From Lachnospiraceae bacterium (GTDB lineage Bacteria; Bacillota; Clostridia; Lachnospirales; Lachnospiraceae), in NCBI GenBank assembly GCA_014804495.1, contig JAAUZS010000171.1, positions 1 to 17,983 of the forward strand: a stretch of DNA of 17,983 bases. Direction: 5' to 3'. The notes beneath the pieces were generated by a model that saw nothing but the letters and a program-made list of their open reading frames with translations, was not told where the DNA came from and searched no databases. The position numbers and the translations under genes were made by a program. Shown in pieces: positions 1 through 7,825 of the stretch (positions are counted from its first letter, which is position 1; each line of letters opens with the position of its first letter).

Positions 1-1076
1 AATATTGCTTCCACCAAATCATTTTCAATCAGCCTTTGTCGGATTTTTAACTCTGTTCCATCATCAGACAATGCACCATTCGCAAGCAAAAAGCCTGCCA
101 CTCCATTTTGAGACATTTTTGATACAATATTTAAAATCCAGCCATAATTTGCATTACTTGTTGGCGGCACTTCATAACCATTCCATCTGGCATCATCTAT
201 CAATTCATCATCTGCGCGCCATTCCTTTTGATTGAATGGTGGATTTGCCATAATATAATCTGCCTTTAAATCTTTATGCTGGTCATTGGTAAAAGTATTT
301 GCTGCCATCTCTCCGAGATTCGCTGATATTCCCCTAATTGCTAAATTCATCTTCGCTAATTTATAGGTTGTATTCGTATACTCTTGTCCATAAATAGAAA
401 CTTTCTTTTTATTCCCATGATGAGCCTCAATAAACTTTATAGATTGTACAAACATACCTCCTGAACCGCAGCATGGATCATATAGTGTTCCATCATAGGG
501 CTCTATAAGCTCTGCTATCAAATTTACAATCGTTTTAGGCGTATAGAATTCTCCCTTACCTTTTCCCTCTGCAATAGCAAATTTACTAAGAAAATATTCA
601 TACATACGACCAATAATATCGTTCTCTTCATCCTTTGTAGTATCAATCTTATTGATTTCATCTAGCAAAGACGCCAATTTGACTGTATCAATCTGTAATC
701 TGGAATAATAGTTATCTGGCAAAGCGCCTTTCAAAATGGGATTAGTTTTCTCAATAGTAAAAAGAGCAGTATCTATCTTTAATGCAATATCATCCTGCTT
801 GGCATTTTCCATAACAAAAGACCATCTACTTTCAGGCGGCAGATAAAATACATTGTCTTTTGTATAAAAAGCAATATTATCAACAAATTTTTCCATACCA
901 TCAGCTATGATTCTTGCTCTCTGAGCTTCGAATTTATCACTTGCAAACTTCAAGAAAAATAAACTTAATACGACATGTTTATATTCTGATGGTTCTACCG
1001 AACCTCTCAATTTATCCGCTGACTTCCACAAAGCCTCCTCCATAGAAACTTCTTTTGTCTTTGTTTTTGCCGCCAC
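1..1076 (-). CDS. hsdM: Type I restriction-modification system DNA methyltransferase subunit HsdM (partial, N-terminal part)
   Basis: The visible 358 codons encode the N-terminal part of a type I N6-adenine methyltransferase, which pairs with HsdS (specificity) and HsdR (cleavage) to modify host DNA. What is seen: an N-terminal helical domain beginning VAAKTKTKEVSMEEALW with the family phrase LRGSVEPSEYKHVVLSL, a GEFYTPKTIV segment, the SAM-binding motif I as DPCCGSGGMF, and the catalytic motif IV as ANPPFN (complement of about 232-252). The start is a GTG at 1076; an AGGAGG at 1085-1090 lies 8 nt upstream, and the first in-frame ATG is 11 codons later. The gene runs off the left edge, so hsdS and hsdR, if present, lie outside the window. 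It lies downstream of a peptidase gene on the same strand. The identification is firm; whether the system is complete cannot be judged. Confidence 0.95.
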   Translation of the reverse strand, partial: MAAKTKTKEVSMEEALWKSADKLRGSVEPSEYKHVVLSLFFLKFASDKFEAQRARIIADGMEKFVDNIAFYTKDNVFYLPPESRWSFVMENAKQDDIALKIDTALFTIEKTNPILKGALPDNYYSRLQIDTVKLASLLDEINKIDTTKDEENDIIGRMYEYFLSKFAIAEGKGKGEFYTPKTIVNLIAELIEPYDGTLYDPCCGSGGMFVQSIKFIEAHHGNKKKVSIYGQEYTNTTYKLAKMNLAIRGISANLGEMAANTFTNDQHKDLKADYIMANPPFNQKEWRADDELIDDARWNGYEVPPTSNANYGWILNIVSKMSQNGVAGFLLANGALSDDGTELKIRQRLIENDLVEAI

Positions 1077-1422
1077 TACTATATCCTCCTCAGTTTTTCA
1101 AAAATTCCGATTACATGTACTTTCTTTTGCAGTTCCGAATTTTGCTATTATTTTCCATCTCCAAATATATTTCATATTATATCATTATATCGCTTTATTT
1201 TCCATTTTTCTTGGAGTTAACAATGAAAATAGAAATATTTTGTTACAAAATCGTGCATTTTTTGCTTTATGCTATTACTTTTTTTGAAAACCATACGTTT
1301 TGGGCAGTTTCATAATAATAAATCCCTTTTGCTAACTTTTCAGTTCTTCTAATTCACACCTATTTGTAGAGTTACTCTTAATTTTCCCTATAATCTTAAA
1401 TATAGAAAACTCTCCGCATACA
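1077..1422. other. AT-rich intergenic region between the peptidase gene and hsdM
   Basis: This 346-bp stretch holds the hsdM ribosome binding site and putative promoter. I see no convincing terminator behind the peptidase gene: there is only a tight small palindrome near 1366-1380 without a T-run. An open frame on the plus strand overlaps hsdM and has no ribosome binding site, so I regard it as noise. Confidence 0.6.
1176..1189 (-). promoter_or_regulatory. Probable hsdM promoter with two -10 boxes
   Basis: On the minus strand two TATAAT hexamers lie 8 bp apart (complement of 1184-1189 and 1176-1181). The one nearer the gene is preceded by TGA, giving an extended -10 (TGATATAAT). No good -35 is seen. 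The distance to the GTG start is about 100 nt, leaving an AU-rich leader. Confidence 0.45.
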
Positions 1423-3486
1423 TCACTCCAACTCAATCTCCTCCTCCGCCCTAACATAAACCTCCACCTGCGTATGTACATCAAGCCTATTAACAATCCA
1501 CCCTCTCATCATACACATTTTTATAAAGTCATCAATTCTGTTTTCACCATTCATTTCTTTTAAGGTTACAACGACTCCAAATTGCATCCCCCGACCAGCT
1601 TTCGAATCCAGCCTTTCCTTAGTTTTAATACTAAGTCCCCACATACCTGATTGATAAGCCTTACGGGGACGACCATTTTCCTTTATTGCCTCGCTGATAT
1701 GTTTAACATTATCCCATTTACGATACAGTTTGCGCGCGTCTTCCTCATAAATTGTATTGAGGCCTTCCTCTGCCTGTCTATTGTAGTCTATAGCTTTAAT
1801 TACCGCCTTACCATTCTGCTCAGCAATTCTTCCGAAGTGAATATCCATCTCTGTCGATGTATAATCAACCCCTTGATTTCTATCACTTTTAGGGAAATAA
1901 GCAAGTGTGGCTTTTGCATAGAAAGGATGCGCATTCATATATTGTGGTACCGGAATGTTGTAAGTATATACCTCATACTCATCGATACTTCCCGACATAA
2001 TAAATCTAATCTCATCCTCTTTAGAATATAAAATATCCTCAATCTTCTTTGGTACAATTCCATACCCTTTTTCATACTTTATATTATCCTGCCGATTCCA
2101 CCCCGCAGCAGAATCAATTATTAAAGCCTTTGCCACTTCACGGCTTAAGCCCATAACATGTATAAGATACGCCATTTTACGTGTTATCCAAGGTGCTGCA
2201 AAAGATGTACCTGTTACAGTTGCTTTACCCAGAGGTTCACAAACCACAATCTTTTCAGAACCATCTCCGCCATAGTAACAAACATCCGGCTTATAAAAGA
2301 AAGACAACACCGGACCCCTTCGCGTATAGGATGCCGGTTTACCACTAAAATCCACCGCATTCACAACCAGGGAGTTTAGCGAATCTGCTGGTGCTCCTAT
2401 TTTATTTACATTTGAATTTTTCTTCTTATTTGTACCCGCCACTACAAAAATAACATCATATTCATACTGAATTTTATCCAATTCGGCAGCCTCCGGATAT
2501 ATAAAATTTGCATCAATTTCCATTGCAGAACCCAGTGACAGATTCCATACTTTTATATCTCGGTTCTTTTGAACTATCTCACGTATTTGCTTTAAAATTG
2601 CAAACGAACTAAATCTTCCTGCTGTAGCAACTCCAAAATGGCGAACTCTGAATTTGCCGCAATTATCCTGCAATTTTGGATTAAATGACGGGCTATCTAC
2701 AATAATTGATGTTACGGCAGTGCCATGGAAAAAATCTTCCGGCTGCAATTCAATATCGTCACTTATATACTTCTGATACTCTACCCACTCTCCGAAATAT
2801 ACACTTTTATCAAATTGTGTATCAATAACTCCTACAACCGGCTCATTTCCCGGCTTCGGAATCAATAGTTGCTCTTCATAACTCTCACTGTCTGTAATCT
2901 CATATACTATTTCTGCAAAGTCTTTAACACTCATTGCAATTAAGTAGGGCGCTTTATCACATAAAATATCTATTTCTCCTTTTTCCATCCTCAAAGTTGT
3001 TTCATCTATCATTTTAGCATTAATCATATTTATGCCTAATTTGCTTAACAACTCTGTTGTGTCAACTCCCGTCTTGTATATAGTCACAATGGATTGCTCT
3101 CTTGCTGATTGGGGGGCACGGTCTATACGAAAATCCTCCACATAGAAACAATCTACCAGCGTTTTTAAGAATGTACTCTTGCTCATAATACTATCATTAT
3201 ATACGCCCACATTAATATGTTCTGTATCATCATTTGATATTTTGCCATTGTAAAAATTCTGAATTACAGCTGCGCATTGGTCCAAAAGCACTACTGATTT
3301 CTGCAAAGATTCAATAGCAAGAAAGTGGGTAAATACATGTTTTTTTACCAATTTATTATCTTCATTATATCCTTCTGAAAACTTTGAGCCTCTCACTGAT
3401 TGGTTTGGATGTTTTCCACTATCCGACAACAGAATTTGAATTCGGTTGCTCTTTGCCACAACTTTTCTGTAATGTACGCTAACCAA
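1423..3486 (-). CDS. Subtilisin-like S8 family peptidase (IetS-like class), probably truncated at the N-terminus
   Basis: The protein is a predicted subtilase-fold serine protease. The triad is visible: Asp222 in GVIDTQFD, His254 in FFHGTAVTS, Ser428 in GTSFAAPW, with NLSLGS (315-320) and oxyanion Asn353 in VVAGTNKK. A region of about 210 residues precedes the catalytic domain, and about 250 residues follow. There is no signal peptide, so it is probably cytoplasmic. Such large cytoplasmic subtilases are known in anti-phage and plasmid-stability pairs with an AAA ATPase (IetA-IetS); no ATPase partner is next to it here. The only start in the conserved part is a TTG at 3486 without a spaced ribosome binding site. 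The frame stays open upstream to a stop at 3579 and reads INGALVSVHYRKVVAKSNR across the TTG, which looks like protein interior. I infer loss of the 5' end, with the catalytic domain intact. Confidence 0.8.
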   Translation of the reverse strand: MVSVHYRKVVAKSNRIQILLSDSGKHPNQSVRGSKFSEGYNEDNKLVKKHVFTHFLAIESLQKSVVLLDQCAAVIQNFYNGKISNDDTEHINVGVYNDSIMSKSTFLKTLVDCFYVEDFRIDRAPQSAREQSIVTIYKTGVDTTELLSKLGINMINAKMIDETTLRMEKGEIDILCDKAPYLIAMSVKDFAEIVYEITDSESYEEQLLIPKPGNEPVVGVIDTQFDKSVYFGEWVEYQKYISDDIELQPEDFFHGTAVTSIIVDSPSFNPKLQDNCGKFRVRHFGVATAGRFSSFAILKQIREIVQKNRDIKVWNLSLGSAMEIDANFIYPEAAELDKIQYEYDVIFVVAGTNKKKNSNVNKIGAPADSLNSLVVNAVDFSGKPASYTRRGPVLSFFYKPDVCYYGGDGSEKIVVCEPLGKATVTGTSFAAPWITRKMAYLIHVMGLSREVAKALIIDSAAGWNRQDNIKYEKGYGIVPKKIEDILYSKEDEIRFIMSGSIDEYEVYTYNIPVPQYMNAHPFYAKATLAYFPKSDRNQGVDYTSTEMDIHFGRIAEQNGKAVIKAIDYNRQAEEGLNTIYEEDARKLYRKWDNVKHISEAIKENGRPRKAYQSGMWGLSIKTKERLDSKAGRGMQFGVVVTLKEMNGENRIDDFIKMCMMRGWIVNRLDVHTQVEVYVRAEEEIELE

Positions 3487-3543
3487 AGCACCATTAATTG
3501 TTTTTTCCTGATTCCAAAACGCGAAACAAAAACTGAGTAATCC

Positions 3544-3572
3544 TTGAATTGACAGTAAAAAAATGATATTAT
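3544..3572 (+). promoter_or_regulatory. Promoter of the Rpn-like nuclease gene
   Basis: TTGAAT at 3544-3549 is followed after 17 bp by TATTAT at 3567-3572, itself preceded by TGA (extended -10). A second reading is TTGACA at 3549-3554 with TATAAA at 3570-3575 (15 bp). Either places transcription start a short distance before the AGGAA ribosome binding site at 3591-3595. Confidence 0.55.
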
Positions 3573-3601
3573 AAAGTCACAAGTTCAGAAAGGAACAACA
3601 C

Positions 3602-4519
3602 ATGGCAAATATATATGACGGAGCATTCCGTACAATCTTAAATGACTGCCGTAAACTGATTATTCCTGTCATTAATGAGATTTTCGGGGAAACATATACA
3701 GGGGAAGAAGAAATACAGTTTTTCCCCAATGAGCATTTTATAGACCAACAGGACGAAGCGGATAAAAAACGAATTACAGACACGAACTTCACAGTTTTCG
3801 GGAAAATACCGAAGAAATACCATCTTGAGTGTGAAAGTAGTCTGCCGGATGGAAAAATTACGATAAGGCTATTTGAATATGACGCTCAAATAGCGCTTGA
3901 CGAAGGTGAAGTTACAGAGGAAACATTGACTGTAACATTCCCTAATACGGCGGTTCTGCATCTTCGTACTTACAATAAGACACCCGACAAAATGAAATAT
4001 GTGATAGTTACGCCGGGAGGAACGGTTAAATATGATGTACCGATTATGAAAGTGCAAACATATTCACTTGATAATATTTTCGAAAAAGGTTTACTGATGC
4101 TGATTCCGTTTTATATTTTTTCACATGAAAAAAGTTTTCCGGAGTATAATAGTAATGAGCAGAAGCTGGAAGAATTAAAATCAGAGTATCAGATTATTTT
4201 AAAAAAGCTTGATGAACTGGAACAGCAGGGCGTGATTGGCGCGTTTGACAAACGAACCATCATAGAGCTTTCCGGTGATGTAATTAATGAGATTGCGCAG
4301 AAATATGAGAATGTGCAGAAAGGTGTGGGTGATATGATGAGCGGAGCATTAATTGAAACAAATGCAAGAAGATTAAAAAATGAAGCAGAAAACGAAACTA
4401 AAAAGAAAACAGCACTTAGGATGTTAAAAATGGGAAAGTTGACCATTGATGAAATTGCGGAATGTTCTGAGCTCAGTGTGGCGGAGATAGAACAGCTTGC
4501 TGGATGCCAAACAGTATAA
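3602..4519 (+). CDS. Rpn / PD-(D/E)XK nuclease-fold family protein
   Basis: This 305-residue protein resembles the Rpn (recombination-promoting nuclease) and PD-(D/E)XK transposase-like proteins that are multicopy in many Clostridia. Seen in the sequence: an N-terminal helix MANIYDGAFRTIL, a candidate metal-binding Asp60 in RITDTNFTV, and the ExE pair Glu76/Glu78 in YHLECESS, which matches the strand order of the nuclease core. A helical region follows (about 175-215). The C-terminal tail ALRMLKMGKLTIDEIAECSELSVAEIEQL (from about 274) is the helix-turn-helix-like ending typical of this family. The start has AGGAA six bases upstream. It runs opposite to the peptidase gene and converges on the transport operon. 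Known members act on DNA and promote recombination; that activity is inferred here. It may be intact or a domesticated remnant, since the catalytic Lys is not obvious. Confidence 0.7.
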   Translation: MANIYDGAFRTILNDCRKLIIPVINEIFGETYTGEEEIQFFPNEHFIDQQDEADKKRITDTNFTVFGKIPKKYHLECESSLPDGKITIRLFEYDAQIALDEGEVTEETLTVTFPNTAVLHLRTYNKTPDKMKYVIVTPGGTVKYDVPIMKVQTYSLDNIFEKGLLMLIPFYIFSHEKSFPEYNSNEQKLEELKSEYQIILKKLDELEQQGVIGAFDKRTIIELSGDVINEIAQKYENVQKGVGDMMSGALIETNARRLKNEAENETKKKTALRMLKMGKLTIDEIAECSELSVAEIEQLAGCQTV

Positions 4520-4558
4520 AGCAATAATGCATAAAAATTAATATCAGGGACTATAAAG

Positions 4559-4594
4559 CAGGGAAAATATCTAATGATTCAGTTATTTTCCCTG
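4559..4594. terminator. Bidirectional hairpin between convergent genes
   Basis: An 11-bp perfect stem, CAGGGAAAATA at 4559-4569 and TATTTTCCCTG at 4584-4594, encloses a 14-nt loop. It lies between the nuclease gene (ends 4519) and the HlyD-like gene (ends 4647). The downstream T-runs are weak on both strands, so it is a plausible but imperfect terminator for both directions. Confidence 0.55.
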
Positions 4595-4646
4595 TCTTCA
4601 TTTAATCTATATTACATAAATTCATATATCAAAATTCAACTCAATC

Positions 4647-6035
4647 TTAATACCTCACCACCTCCCCATTCCTCAACTCCATCGTCGAATTTTCAACCAC
4701 CTTGCTGTCATCATCCAGCGCGCCTTCCACTGCTATCCAATACTCATTTTCATCCAGCACCTTTACATATATTTGTTCCACATAATACTCCATTCCGAGA
4801 ATTCCTTCGCGTTCCTTCACTACATACACATAACTTCTGGTATCCACTTTATGGACCGCCGCAGGAGTCAGACAGCAGGAATATTTTTCACCGGCTTCTG
4901 AACGTCTCATAGTCCCGGACAGGCCGGGCGTTCCCATTCCTTCCGGCAGATTCACATAGATATCATAGTTTCCGGGCATACTCGCGCTTTCACTCAGATA
5001 GTCTATTTTAAAGTCCTCACCCCTGCTGCTTCCATCAAGCTTCAGGGTTATTATATCATTCAGGCTTACATATTTTTTCTGCTCTTTATCAATGGTCACC
5101 TTGAACTGGCATGGAATGGTATCGTCTGCGAACAGCATCACCGCCGTGTCGGGAGTTCTGTTTCCTATGCTTATATAAATATCCGTGATAAGTCCTTTGC
5201 TTGCAGCCGTAATCTGACCCTCTGCATCTTTTATCACCTGATACTCTGCCAATTCCCCCTGCAATGTGGATAGCTCAGCCTGTAAGTCGGAGAGCGTCAG
5301 CTGCATCTCTGACATTTCCAGCTGACTGATTTCCAATGTGGGATTTGCCTCATCCGGAAGCTGCATATCGTCAATCTTTCTCTGCGCTTCCTTCATAGTA
5401 TTAGACCGCTCCCATTTAGCGTCTCCCTCTGCATATGCCGCTGCCTGCAGCGCATCTTCTAACGCTTCCTCGCTGTATCCCTCTTCGCCTCTGTGATTTT
5501 CCAGCGCGTTCTCCGCCTCGTTTACTTCATTTGAAGCCCTGCCGACTAAAGTGTCCTCATGCCTCGCCAAAGCATCATAATCCTCTCTGGCGCGCTGTTC
5601 TTCAATTATCTTTTCTACCGCTGCAAGCTGTCCGTTAAAAATGAGCGCATCAATCTGAAGCTGCTTCTCGGAAATCTGGGTCTGCTGTTTGGAAATCAGG
5701 AGCTGTTGGTCGGAAATCTGCTGCCGCTTTGCTTCCATGATTTCTTCCAAGTCATCCAAATCCACTATAAAGAGCACGTCTCCTTCTTCCACCCTGTCGC
5801 CCTCCTGCACCTCTATCTTATCTATGCGAAGCCCGCTCATGGCGTTGATTGGATTCTTGTTTCCTGCTATGACGATTCCTTCCGCCTCCACGATATGCTC
5901 CACATATTTTTGCTCTATGCTCGTAGTCGTAACCACAGGAAGCTTCGACACATATATACTTTTAGATATAACCGTGCACAGCCACATCGCTACCAGAAAC
6001 CCAAGAAATCCGACCACTATCTTTTTCTTCTTCAA
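4647..6035 (-). CDS. HlyD-like membrane fusion protein / periplasmic-adaptor-type efflux subunit
   Basis: The 462-residue protein has a short cytoplasmic KKKK stretch, one membrane helix (about 6-25), and an extracellular part. Two halves of a biotinyl-lipoyl-like domain are visible: GLRIDKIEVQEGDRVEEGDV (68-87) and GQITAASKGLITDIYISIG (273-291), each close to a long glutamine- and glutamate-rich helical region (about 95-150 and 235-270) expected to form the coiled-coil hairpin. A beta-rich C-terminal part follows. Proteins of this kind normally bridge an exporter (ABC or RND) to the outside. The start is TTG at 6035 with GGGAGG 8 nt upstream; no ATG fits. It is the last gene of the operon, 26 bp behind a sugar-type permease, with no exporter gene after it. 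Its partner is therefore unclear. The family call is good, the role open. Confidence 0.88.
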   Translation of the reverse strand: MKKKKIVVGFLGFLVAMWLCTVISKSIYVSKLPVVTTTSIEQKYVEHIVEAEGIVIAGNKNPINAMSGLRIDKIEVQEGDRVEEGDVLFIVDLDDLEEIMEAKRQQISDQQLLISKQQTQISEKQLQIDALIFNGQLAAVEKIIEEQRAREDYDALARHEDTLVGRASNEVNEAENALENHRGEEGYSEEALEDALQAAAYAEGDAKWERSNTMKEAQRKIDDMQLPDEANPTLEISQLEMSEMQLTLSDLQAELSTLQGELAEYQVIKDAEGQITAASKGLITDIYISIGNRTPDTAVMLFADDTIPCQFKVTIDKEQKKYVSLNDIITLKLDGSSRGEDFKIDYLSESASMPGNYDIYVNLPEGMGTPGLSGTMRRSEAGEKYSCCLTPAAVHKVDTRSYVYVVKEREGILGMEYYVEQIYVKVLDENEYWIAVEGALDDDSKVVENSTMELRNGEVVRY

Positions 6036-6061
6036 TCTGTTTTCCTCCCAAATTTTTCAAC

Positions 6062-6922
6062 CTATTCTTTCAACCCCGAAAAAATAATCCCCTGCTCCAG
6101 ATAATCCTGTCCCCATACAAATACGAATACCGCCGGAATCAGCGTAATAATTGAAGCGACAAAGGCATACCCCGCCCGTGCCCATGTTATTTCAGGCAGA
6201 TATAATGACAAAGGCCACAGCGCTTTATCCTCTATGAACGCCATCGGCTGCTCCATCATGTTCCAATACTCCAGAAACCCCAGCACCATTGCCGTGAGAA
6301 GTCCGCTTTTCCCCAGCGGCAATCCTATTTTTATAAAGATGCCGATTTCCCCTGCACCGTCTATTCTCGCCGCTTCGAACAACTGATGCGGGATGCACCT
6401 AAATCCGCCGTAGGTAAGAAATATTGGAAATGTGGAAAACACCGCAGGCAGAATAACCGCCATCTGTGTATTTAAAAGTCCCAGACGGTTCAGTGCCAGA
6501 TAGCTTGAAAGCATCGTGACCTGAAAAGGCAAAAGCATAAGTACGACATAGAGCACGAAAAGCATTCTGCTTCCTTTTACCTTATATACGGCAAACGCCC
6601 ATGCCGCAGGCACTCCGATTAAAAGCTGTCCTGCCAGAATGCAGGCGGTCATTTTAATGGAATTCCAGAACAGAACGAAGAACTGCGGAGTTAAAAACAA
6701 CAGACTTCCATAGTTGCCAAAGGTCGGATAATCAGGTACAATCTTCCAACTTATAAATTCCATTCCACCCGAAAAAACCGGCGATAAATATCGTCTCAAC
6801 TCATCATTCCCCATCACAGAACCTGTTATCAGCAGTATGATAGGTAAAAATGTAAAAAGTGCCGGAAGAAGGAGCGCAATAGTTGTTATTTCATTTTTTA
6901 CTGTCTTACTGATATTCTTCAT
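6062..6922 (-). CDS. Carbohydrate ABC transporter permease, MalG/AraQ-like
   Basis: This 286-residue integral membrane protein is the second permease of a carbohydrate-uptake-type (CUT1) ABC importer. The signature EAA loop that docks on the ATPase is present at about 183-203 (EAARIDGAG followed by a KIGLPL ending). About six hydrophobic helices are visible, the first near 14-35 and the last near 255-275, and the stretch WNSIKMTACILAGQLLIG (86-103) matches the usual helix after the first loop. The loop between helices 1 and 2 (36-80) contains PDYPTFGNY, the YPTF.NY type seen in MalG-like proteins. The start ATG has GGAGG 8 nt upstream. It follows the partner permease by 21 bp and precedes the HlyD-like gene, so it is co-transcribed. 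The substrate cannot be read from the sequence. The ATPase is not encoded nearby and may be a shared one (MsmK-like) elsewhere. Confidence 0.92.
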   Translation of the reverse strand: MKNISKTVKNEITTIALLLPALFTFLPIILLITGSVMGNDELRRYLSPVFSGGMEFISWKIVPDYPTFGNYGSLLFLTPQFFVLFWNSIKMTACILAGQLLIGVPAAWAFAVYKVKGSRMLFVLYVVLMLLPFQVTMLSSYLALNRLGLLNTQMAVILPAVFSTFPIFLTYGGFRCIPHQLFEAARIDGAGEIGIFIKIGLPLGKSGLLTAMVLGFLEYWNMMEQPMAFIEDKALWPLSLYLPEITWARAGYAFVASIITLIPAVFVFVWGQDYLEQGIIFSGLKE

Positions 6923-6943
6923 TCCACCGCTCCTCCTTTCTCT

Positions 6944-7825
6944 CTATGTATCTCTATCCCATAAATACTGCAACAACATAATAACCACAAACAGGAATCC
7001 TCCCACGCAGACCGCCGCTGCCGCCATCTTATCAAAGTCCAGCCCCACGAACCAGTTATTGAACAGATGCTGCAGCAGATAAATATCCTGCTCAGGATAT
7101 GAACCCGCAACCAGATATGCTTCTCTGTATATCTTGAAAGAATTCAAAAACGAGAGAATCACTATGGTATATAGGCTGCCCAGCAGATTAGGCAGCATAA
7201 TCCTGAAAAAGCATTGTATTCCCGAAGCTCCATCCACCCTTGCCGCCTCTATAAGTTCATTTGGGATTCCCAGAATTCCTGCCAGCCATAGAACTACCGT
7301 GTATCCCGTATTTTTCCAGACATAACTGAATACCAGCACCCATAAGGCTGCGCTGCTTCCCAGATAGTCCGTATGTATTTCTCCCCAGAGACCGCTCCAT
7401 TCCCCAAGCCGTGTCAGAAACAGGTTTAAGAACCCCTGCCTGTAAAAGAACATTTTCCACACGAGAACTATCGTAGCCGTCGGCATGGCAAGCGGAAACA
7501 GATACAGTGATTTAATAACCCCGGCACTCTTTAATTTACTAAGCGGCAGCGCAATCATAAGCCCGATTACGACCAACAGCGGAATGCAGACTGCGGTAAA
7601 GCGTATGGTATTTTTTACCGCAAGCTGAAATGCCTGATTCGCAAAAATCGTCTTATAATTCTGCATTCCTATATACTGGCCGGTCACTGCCGTAGTAAAT
7701 GAGCGCTTGAGTACATCCAGAAACGGAACCAGTACGAAAATTACTACTCCGATAAAGCTCGGCGCCATAAATATGAAAAATACTCTATTCCGCCATATAG
7801 ATCGAAATCTTTTTCTCAATTGCAT
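6944..7825 (-). CDS. Sugar ABC transporter permease, MalF/UgpA/LplB-like
   Basis: This 293-residue membrane protein is the first permease of the CUT1-type pair. It has a basic N-terminus (MQLRKRFRSIWRNR), a first helix at about 15-37 (FFIFMAPSFIGVVIFVLVPF), the conserved early motif YIGMQNYKTIF (51-61), and the EAA loop at 193-213 (EAARVDGAS, ending RIMLPNL). Six helices can be counted. The ATG at 7825 lies 41 nt inside the upstream lipoprotein gene in a different frame, preceded by GGAGG nine bases upstream inside that gene. This points to translational coupling with the binding protein. It probably forms a heterodimer with the next permease to carry a substrate delivered by the two lipoproteins. 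Confidence 0.92.
   Translation of the reverse strand: MQLRKRFRSIWRNRVFFIFMAPSFIGVVIFVLVPFLDVLKRSFTTAVTGQYIGMQNYKTIFANQAFQLAVKNTIRFTAVCIPLLVVIGLMIALPLSKLKSAGVIKSLYLFPLAMPTATIVLVWKMFFYRQGFLNLFLTRLGEWSGLWGEIHTDYLGSSAALWVLVFSYVWKNTGYTVVLWLAGILGIPNELIEAARVDGASGIQCFFRIMLPNLLGSLYTIVILSFLNSFKIYREAYLVAGSYPEQDIYLLQHLFNNWFVGLDFDKMAAAAVCVGGFLFVVIMLLQYLWDRDT

Noticed and set aside
1055-1315. Open frame for an 86-residue hydrophobic peptide on the plus strand
   Set aside because: It overlaps the hsdM start and promoter, has no ribosome binding site, and its hydrophobicity follows from AT-rich DNA.
4574-4912. Plus-strand open frame of 112 codons
   Set aside because: It is antisense to the end of the HlyD-like gene, begins within the hairpin, and its proline- and histidine-rich product is typical of an antisense shadow.
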